Origin: Sipunculus nudus
Lineage: Eukaryota > Annelida > Sipuncula > Golfingiida > Sipunculidae
Length of the DNA: 64,000 bases
Reading direction: 5' to 3'
NCBI GenBank assembly: GCA_026874595.1
Contig: CM049311.1
Location: 10,571,676-10,635,675 of the forward strand
The notes under the pieces are model-generated. The model made no database searches and was not told the origin of the DNA. It worked only from the letters and a program-made list of their open reading frames with translations. Numbering within the stretch: the stretch's first letter is position 1; the number at the start of each line of letters is the position of its first letter. Of the stretch, positions 55,717 through 64,000 are shown one piece after another. The translations under genes and the position numbers were made by a program.

Positions 55717-58051
55717 AAGTATTAACATTTATTGGATCCTGTTTCTCCACGTTAATGACATAATTCTTCTTTGTTATTGTTCGCCGCTTTTAATGGAGAT
55801 CAGGAGAGGGAGGATTTAAATAAACATTATAGTAACACGGGGTCACTCATGATGGCCCTTTTGTGTGCAAGTTTCTTATCATTTGTTCCAATGTGTTAAT
55901 ATCAATAATAGGCCCTTTTTGGTGAGGCGTAATGAAGTGACTTCTATACAACAGCTGACAGTATGAGGACGCCTGTTGACGTCAGCAAGTCTTTCCCTTA
56001 GTGTATCTCTATTCAACATCTCCGTTAACATTTCGTGTGTCAACATATATGGACCTTAATAAATGACGTCATCTATTCTATACATAGTTCAAGCTCCACT
56101 AGACAGTATTCAAGTTTTCCAGAAATGCGATTCCAATGAAATAAACGATTCTTTTTGTATTGCAATATATAGTCACTCTCAGATCCCAATAAGGAAGTAT
56201 CGAATTGTTTTCCAATAGATGTTTTCTGTTTCTAAGTTTGACAAGAGCAGTTTCAAGCTGTAACTCATTTAGGACTTAAAAGTTTATTCTGCCAGGATAT
56301 AAAGACTGGAAATCATCATAATCTTTTATTGCGTACGGAAAATTAACACGATTTTATTAGCTTGGAGCTGTATTTATACTATTTTTTATCTATAACATAT
56401 AACATAACCCATAAAACTCATCATCAAGAATTGTCAGAGAGGAAATAAGGAATTTCAGTAAGATGCGCAAAGAAGTGACAGAAAAGACGTCACTATATGT
56501 TAAATAGCTCCAAGACGTTCTTTTGAAAAACCATAATTATCTCTCCGTGCATTGTTGTTATAATGGACGTAATGAAAGAACATTGTATGTATTACGAAAG
56601 AAATCAAGTGATAAAGTATGAAAGGGTTCACAGTGAGAAAGCTCTAATAATGATGCATATTAGTTTGTTATTGTCATGTTACCCCGATTACTTCAGGAAA
56701 CCAGGCTAAATGACATAAAACATTAAAAAAAGTCCAGTGAAAAAAACTAAAGTTTTAATACAAAAACAGAACTTTCAATATAATGACGTAAAACAAAGGA
56801 TCAACACCTGCACGAAAATAAAAACATCCTCATAAAAACGTCTCCTCTCATTCACTTTTCTGTGATCTGTGGTCTTCCCCGGACTAAGCCACGTGACGGC
56901 TATATTGGCTTTAATCATAGACTTGCTTTTAGATGGGAGGTCATTGGTAAGGAAATATAGCAGACAGGGAGAGCCTTGTTAGAACTTCACACTCCCTGTA
57001 GGGGCATTACGGTAATGGGAACGGAGGCCGAGAAAAGTGGCAGATATTTTGGCGGAGATACTAGACGGCGGCAAAGTGGTATCGAAGTCGATTAACGGTC
57101 GACCATTTCCAGCGCCTTCTCTAATTTATTATAGAATCCTCGTCTTTCATTCAATTTAAAGTCACTTTGGTACGTTGCATTGTACACTTTTACTGTTTGA
57201 TCATGCAGCTATGGTCCGTTCTTCTCTCCCAGAATAAATATAACTGCAATAGGATCTTGGTTTTTGTTTATCTACAAGCCTATCCGCCCACTAAACCACT
57301 CTGTTTTATTTGTCTGAGGTGGCATGGATAATGTGTAAACCACTTGATTTAATCCCTTTTATAGTCCGCCCCCACCTTGTATTTTTGTGCCAAAATAAAA
57401 TCTCAACCTACAGAGTTCAGTTTTTTATCATAGTCGGCCGTGACAATATAGGCGACTTTGATGTTTTTTGTTCCGTCCATTTCTACATTGTCTTCCCCGT
57501 TCGAACAGAAGGACAGAGACTATGATACAACGAACTGAATATTCAATAACATTCTTACATCCTCCTGAAATAATTAAAAAATTAAATGAAGTGAATGGGC
57601 GGGTAAATTTTTTTTAGTAAGTATAGATTTAAGGCCGCAGCATATGCTCGCACACGTATACATGTCATGCGTTTTACGAAATCCGGACTTCACAGTGCGG
57701 TTTGCACAACCAGTTCTACCTGTAATTACCCACTTTTGCGGCCTCTTTATGGAGAAGTGAGGTTTATATCTGGTCACAGTGATCCAAACCCTTTTTCGTT
57801 ATATCATTCCAGCCTGTATTAACTTTTGTTAATGTTGAAAAGATGGTCTGCTCCTACATATTTTAACATACTTTGTTACGCACCTGAACATCTAAACGAC
57901 AATTGTTGGTTTGCCAAGCACCCATTATATCATTATTATAAGTAGTATTTGCTTACTAAGTATAGGAAGACGATTTATTCACATTCACATTCACTGGATA
58001 CATGGATTTATTTGATTTGATAGTGAATGCTCTGACTTCATACAGACCACA
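55717..58051. other. No gene recognised
   Basis: Some 2.3 kb of unique-looking DNA with a GC-richer patch at about 56990-57110. The + frame 57310-57525 and minus frame 57574-57777 lack support. Confidence 0.35.
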
Positions 58052-58243
58052 GGCTTTCGTAGTCGTGCATAGGGGACAGCAGAGGACCTAACGCCGGGAG
58101 TTCGTGAGTTCAAATCTCACCCGAGGAGCAGTGAGATTTTTCGCGGTCGGTCTATACCCAGGGTGAACGCTCTGCAAATCAAGGAAAGGCCAAATCCCTG
58201 TTTCACTCAACTAGTGCGCCTTTGATATGACCATTCCCAGGAT
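58052..58243 (+). mobile_element. tRNA-derived SINE, copy 2
   Basis: 'gtgag ttcaaat ctcac' (58104-58120) is a perfect tRNA T-arm, with a 5-bp stem and 7-nt loop, and contains the Pol III B box. An A-box-like 'cgtagtcgtgcatagg' lies about 45 nt upstream. The body ('gtgagatttttcgcggtcgg', 'acccagggtgaacgctctgca', 'gatatgaccattccca') matches the 19531-19745 element. No poly-A tail or target duplication was resolved. Confidence 0.7.
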
Positions 58244-58830
58244 CCGCAGGAGCGGTGAACATCTTGTTAACACCAAAATATACACTAGAAAAAGCGTGTC
58301 ACTCCACTCTGTCATATAATCTGGACCAGAAATAAGATTATACAGATGTACATACTTATTTAAACTAGTATTTAAAAATGGAGATGGTTTTACCACGAAA
58401 CAATACACAGACTGGCAAAAAGTCATAATAAAATAATCGTTTCAGGCAGCTAAAAAGTCAAATGATTCTATATTATTAATTTATTTATCCAAAATTAGTG
58501 AATTTATTTTCTTATTCATCCTGCCAAAATCCCACCTGTTATAATGAGACTTCCGAGATGTTACTGACATTGAGTGGTACTGTCTGAGATCAGCCTGGAC
58601 CAGGAGCGTGTGGTATCACGTTCAGAGGCTTTGCTGAGAGAACATGCCGTCGGTGAATATGGAGGACACTTCTACTGACTTTCAATCGAATGCACAAGTT
58701 AATTTTTAAATCACAAATACTATTAAACAGAGACTTCAGAAAACAACTCCTGTTACTTAAAATTTCATTAAATTAATAAAAACCTTTAAGTAAGTAATAA
58801 ATATTTACTCATCTGGTCATTTACAGGTAT
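58244..58830. other. No gene recognised
   Basis: AT-rich DNA between the SINE and the solo LTR; nothing else seen. Confidence 0.4.
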
Positions 58831-58834
58831 ATTT

Positions 58835-59668
58835 TGTTACGGAACCTAATATAAACAGATCACGTATGCGTGCTGAACATAAATTTTGTTAAGGAGATAA
58901 AAAAAATCAGATTCTGTAACACTAGGCAGCGTGAAATGTCTAGGGGAATGAATAAAGAAGTCAGTGGTTTTTTTGTTAACAAATAACCATAATTTATTCT
59001 TAAAACAACCCTAACATTACAATACCCTAAATCAATACAATTACACAGTATAACAGCAGTTTAACAACAAAACAATACAGTCACACGGTAAAATAAACAA
59101 AGTGCACAGTACCTGGATACCACCACTGTCACAGCGATAAGTCCTTTAAAATGTATAAACCTGGCGATCAGTTCACACGAATTCTCTCGGAGAATATCAG
59201 TCCAATGTAAAGCTCTTGTAATAATCCAGAAAGTAAACCTGAGGCAGGCAGCATTAAATTGTATAGAGTTAGTAATAGTAGATTCCCTGAAATTACTGGA
59301 TAATCAGATAGGTCCCACACTGACCAACTTGCGTCCGTATCCGCTGGAATATTCTCTTACCTCTCTCGGCTCTAAAACACAGCCCCCTATCTATAACTTC
59401 TCACCTACAGCCGAGAACCTTCCATTGTCGAACATTCTAAATAATCTAACACAGTACACACGTCCAAAGAACATACCAGAACAAAGAACGCTGTGTATCT
59501 AGGGTTCAACCAATGCGGATTAAACCGAGCCTGCAACATTTGACCAGGCAAGGACGCTACAACACGAGCTACGCGTGGCACACAAGCAAAATGCCAACAA
59601 CACATGGAACATCCGTGTGCACAATCAACTGTAAGACCGCTGCACACAATAAAAGGGCACCTGTAACA
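58835..59668 (-). mobile_element. Solo LTR (family B), sense on - strand
   Basis: On + it runs 'tgttacggaacctaata' to 'cacctgtaaca', about 834 bp, and is very close to the 30080 copy. The flanks 'attt' (58831-58834) and 'atta' (59669-59672) differ by one base, consistent with an aged 4-bp target duplication. One internal stretch (about 59238-59310) differs from the other copies, which suggests a small replacement or recombination. Frames inside (59405-59772, both strands) are not genes. Confidence 0.85.
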
Positions 59669-59672
59669 ATTA

Positions 59673-62292
59673 CAGTAATGGTACGCAGTACATATAAGCA
59701 GGGTACAAATCTGCAGATCTGAATCTGCAATATATGTTTGTTCCCTATATAGTATTTTACTATTGCTGGCACCAGAATTTGAGCTGAGCTTTAAAACTAA
59801 AAGATCTCATGTTTCAGAATTCACACATATATATGCTCATTTTAATTCCTTTTTGCGCAATATTCAAACATATAAAATTTATTTGACAGTACAAAGATGA
59901 TAAAATTCCGTCCTCCTACTCTCAGCTTCTGTACAAAATGTCCATCAACAGATACATATAAATTTCCTGATCTTTGTCAAGTACCCGGCTTATTCTTCAA
60001 AACCATCGTTAGAAGAAAACACGCCGAGCACTCTAAATGCACTTTATTCCTCGAATCTGTGCCGTTATTTCGAAAATACGCGATGATTTGGTTAAAATAT
60101 CGACACCTAGGACCAGTGACCCGCAGTTCCTCACTCAGCTGTAAACATCTCACATGCAGCTTCATTAAAAAATCACATAGAGTAACATGTTATGTAAAGA
60201 TGCTAATTTAAGGCAACATACATGTATTTTACACAAGTTAAGATGATTTATTTTACCAGATGAAATACCTGCATCCATAAAACAGCCCTGAAATGCATGC
60301 TGAATCTTATCCGTTACGTCTTTAGATGTGTCATCGACATACAAACATGGTTCGATAGTAACGCTCTCTCACTCGCCCGGGGCAAATCCAAATGCCGTGA
60401 TGGGGCGGGGAATTCTTTTTGAACTCGTCCCCGGGCAAGTATTTTATTGTCACGCAATGCCCTAGATCAAGTTTAAAACAATACAGAGAATGGTGATAAA
60501 TCATAGAGTGAATGTTAAAAAACAAACATAAGCGTCATCGATCCGTCGTTAGAGAGCAATGTGTCCATTTTTTCGTCTCTCAACACGTCACAATGTAAGA
60601 AGAGCGACCTGATTTTCCACAGTGATCCACATTTTAAAATATTTTTTAGAGCTAACTACAATTTAGCAGGTTATGGGACCATGGAAAATCGGCAGACCGG
60701 GATTTGTTGATATTTTAATGTTCCCCATTTAATGTTAATGTAAGAAAGAAAAAGAGAAGCCTGAAAGTAAGGGGTGATAATATAAAGATTACGGACCGAA
60801 AAAAACCCTCGCAAAATGGTTTGGTTTCATAGTTATATTTCATCTTCCTAATGCAGCTTTTGGTTTTCTAGTACGTGAGCAAATGGTCAATTGGGCATCT
60901 AAACTATTTAATACATTTATCGATATAGTTAACAATTTGAATCAAAATATCAAAACTGGTCGATTATTGGTTCAAACCATGCTTTTAGAATTATATTTAT
61001 TAGAATGTATATAAATAATATCAATTTCGTGATCTGATATGTTGAATTTAAGATTTAACAGGTTCATGTACAGAAAAACAAGTATGTTACCATTTTAACA
61101 CATTTAACACTGAATATGAGTTTTACTCAGATTCTTAAAAGAATACCAATGGAAAGGATGGAATAACAATTACAAAAACTATATTATTATTATAATTATT
61201 ATTATTATTAATAATAAGGAAAGTTATAAACATTTTGTTTGTGTTACCTTGTTCTGGCAAGAGATACTGGAATGTAAAGGAATACTCGTCAAACGTCCAT
61301 CGAGATGTGCAAGTTATTAAGATAATTATTGATTGGTTTAAGCATTATAGCTATCCCAAAAGGCTTTAGGGGGAGCTACAGGTTTTTTTTTTCACATCTG
61401 GGAGAGCATTATCATTAATACTCTGTGAAGAAATACAACGACTCTAAGTCAATAAAGGAAAAAAAAATGGACATGCGATACTGAATCGTAGCTAAAACCT
61501 TCTTGTTCCTCCTACGCTCCAGTTGGAATGAATTAATGTTTTAATCCTTCCTCGGGGCATTTGTGTCTCAGGCCCCCGGGGTACTGTCTGTCGACTGACG
61601 ATAGGGAATAAAACCCGATAAGACACCTGAACGTCTATTACTGAAGCCACAAATAGTAACTCGCCGGGGGAGTTGAGCCTTCCTAATTGTGGACACGGCC
61701 CTTGAATAGTAGAAATGTGTTGGTGTTGTTCAGAGGGACCAATTTTACTGGACTTGGTTACACAATGTGGTCGGAACGTATAATAAAAACGATGTATCAT
61801 CCGTAGCAGTGGAACACAAAGAAGACTCTTCGGTTTTAGCAATTTGTTTCTGTCACTGTTGGCTTTCTTGTTGAAGGGTTGACGTCAGTTAGTTGTATAA
61901 TGTACCGACAAAAAGACGTAGAAATAGCATTCTTATTAATTCTCCTCAGAAAAGAAAAGGTTCCTGTGTCGACCCTGCATATGTCCGATAAACAGAAAAT
62001 GTTAACAAGTAGTGATAAGCTTGTTTATAAAACTGAATTCAGCTGTAACGCAGACCGCTCGATACGAACATGATTGCACAAAAAATGTTACAAAATCTTG
62101 CTAGTTTAATTAGAGCGGAAAAAGGTATTCATTGAAACCAAGGTATCTAGTCGACCGACCAGAAAGTATTTTTAGCCTTAAGCAAAAATAACTCTTTTGT
62201 GTATCTAACAAAATGGATCATAAAACGTGTTAAGTTGCAGCTACGTAAATAACTGATATACAACATTCAGGGGTATCTTTAAAAGATATGCA

Positions 62293-62293
<1 letters not shown>
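59673..62293. other. No gene established; (ATT)n at 61182-61217
   Basis: The frames 59897-60211 (+) and 61492-61842 (-) are 104 and 116 codons, within chance length, without splice or family support. An ATT/AAT stretch lies at 61182-61217. Confidence 0.35.
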
Positions 62294-62369
<76 letters not shown>

Positions 62370-62374
62370 TAGAT

Positions 62375-62409
<35 letters not shown>
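62294..62409. repeat. Compound (AT)n microsatellite with interruptions
   Basis: Three AT blocks are separated by 'aaataaat' and 'agagatagatag'. It is the longest microsatellite of the window, and Y-I-rich minus frames over it are artefacts. Confidence 0.97.
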
Positions 62410-62412
<3 letters not shown>

Positions 62413-64000
62413 TCACCTTACACCAGAACTGCTGAGGGCTGATTAAAACCCGTTGATGGTACATTTATATCACTTCGAAATCGGGGCGTCACAACTAATG
62501 TTTATCTTTTATCAAAGACCGAGCTGTTTCGGCTCAAGGCGGAATTACAATGGGAAATTTGTCATATGTCTGTCTTTTCATCCGTTTTCTTTGGTGTACA
62601 CTACAGGGCCACATACTTTGAAGATGCTTTGTTCTGTTTGTCATGAATATATTGAGTTATACGCGATAATATTACGGCCCATTTATTTCTCATGAATATT
62701 TCTTTTATTGGCGTGTTGGCTCAATCACTGAAGGCATTTTATAATTTTCCACACAAAAAACACATTACTTTTTAATATAGATTTCTTTCTTTGGAAGCAC
62801 CTGTATAATTTTTCAGTGTCGGTCTTTGGCAGGGTGTGAAACAAAGGTCAATATCAGCTGCTCAAAAAGGATGATTTCGATGATCGAGCAAATTTTGTAA
62901 AGGACACCAAATGTTGGTTTCTCAGGAACTTTTTTTTAAGAAATCAGGGATACATATTTTCACCCTTTAATTATGGATACATCAGCGAGCAATGTGATAA
63001 TTACAGAATATTTTACTAAAAGAGGTATACATCGCATAATATGGAAACAAAGTTTCATCTATCGATTTTTCGAAAGAAATATACGAGCAGCTGGAGCTCA
63101 AATTCGGTATATTTCTACTGAAAATCATCAGTGTAAAATATTGTAAATTTTAAAAACTTAAAAACTTTAAAATATTGTTTAAAGTCCATATGTTTGATGA
63201 TTATCTTTTGAATTTATTCACTTGAAAATTTAAGGTAACTGTTTCGATACTGAAGTTTCCTGCTGCGGCAGTTCCGTTTTACATTGAGCCGCTGTTGCTT
63301 TTGGCATGATCTGCGAACCTTGTTTGGAGTATGCAATTCGCGTTCTATAGCAGGACTTAATCTGTTATGATAACCTGGTATCATTTGAAAGTTCAATTAC
63401 CCAAGTCATGATATTTCCTACCTAGTATAGATTTTCCTTTTACGTGATCTCATCAGGAAACTCGAAGCCGGTCTCCCTCCCGTCAGAACAAGATCATTTT
63501 CACTGGAAGTCAAAAATAAAACCTCTTCCGTGTCTTGGACAGACAACAACAGTCCACAGTGTGATACAATCGAATGAACTGCTGGGCTCTTGCTGGATTG
63601 AATTTCTTATATGTATACCCTTCATATAATTCATACGTCGCAATTTCCTCGCTTCGAAATAAAGAACGTGTTCAAACAGAAAAGATAAAAAGTAAAAGTG
63701 TATAAATCGGACACGACGTTTGTTCACTGGTCATCATCCCCTCTGTAGTATACACTTTCAAGGACAATGTTTACACCGAATTTAAGAACTTTATCCATGA
63801 CCCCCGGTGATATTAGAAAAACTATATCAAAGACATTTCCACATATATGTCGGGCAGGGTTGTAGGTAAAGGTATACTCAACTCAAAGGCTTAAATGTAA
63901 TTATTTATGGAAATATAAAGGATATACAATATTTTCCTAGAAATATCATATCTACGTTATATACATTTATATTCATATCCTTACAATTCAATGTTATGAG
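62410..64000. other. No gene recognised
   Basis: AT-rich to the window end. Small frames on both strands at 63.2-63.7 kb overlap one another and have no support. Confidence 0.4.

Noticed and set aside
1-64000. CRISPR arrays, operons, bacterial promoters, rRNA or complete tRNA genes
   Set aside because: None seen. The tandem repeats lack CRISPR spacing, and the sequence is that of an animal nuclear genome.

Overview
This is AT-rich animal nuclear DNA with no bacterial gene layout. It has long (TA)n, (TG)n and (AG)n microsatellites, old dispersed repeats, tRNA-derived SINEs, solo LTRs, a broken Ty3/Gypsy element and no dense coding. Several repeats look like families I remember from marine bivalve and other lophotrochozoan genomes: a 'ggcggagatct...ctctgagtgcttttctag' repeat, AGGTCAAGGTCA-type repeats and hAT-like 'CGGATCCAGG' termini. 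A bivalve-like mollusc is my best guess, but it rests on memory and no species can be named.

The best supported object is a degenerate LTR retrotransposon at 45530-48375 (+). It has a 157-bp 5' LTR with a tRNA-like segment inside, a tRNA-Pro primer-binding site, and a broken gag with a SCAN-like capsid region and a split CCHC knuckle. After these come an aspartic protease with DTG, then an integrase HHCC zinc finger lying directly after the protease. That order suggests a Gmr1-like element, in which integrase precedes reverse transcriptase. The rest of pol is deleted straight into the last 35 bp of the 3' LTR.

Other mobile DNA: four solo LTRs of a second family (3651-4336 +; 20287-21144, 30080-30907 and 58835-59668, all -). 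Two copies of a 0.9-1.0-kb element lie at 1624-2506 and 24183-25203, the second with a perfect 9-bp target duplication. There are two hAT-like MITEs (16.8 and 23.1 kb), two tRNA-derived SINEs (19.5 and 58.1 kb), a 195-bp repeat in opposite orientations at 10.7 and 39.7 kb, and several short tandem arrays (0-0.4, 10-11.4, 12.5, 18, 26.1-26.9, 43.9 and 51.4 kb).

No host gene could be identified. I list open segments bounded by good splice signals, or starting with signal-peptide-like sequence, as candidate exons: on the minus strand near 7.1, 13.1, 22.7, 31.4, 40.8, 52.3, 53.5 and 54.6-55.2 kb; on the plus strand near 15.4, 28.1, 29.2 and 55.7 kb. In DNA of this composition a 64-kb window should give several such segments by chance, so most carry confidence near 0.2-0.35. 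They are targets for RNA evidence, not established genes. The rest looks like intron or intergenic DNA.
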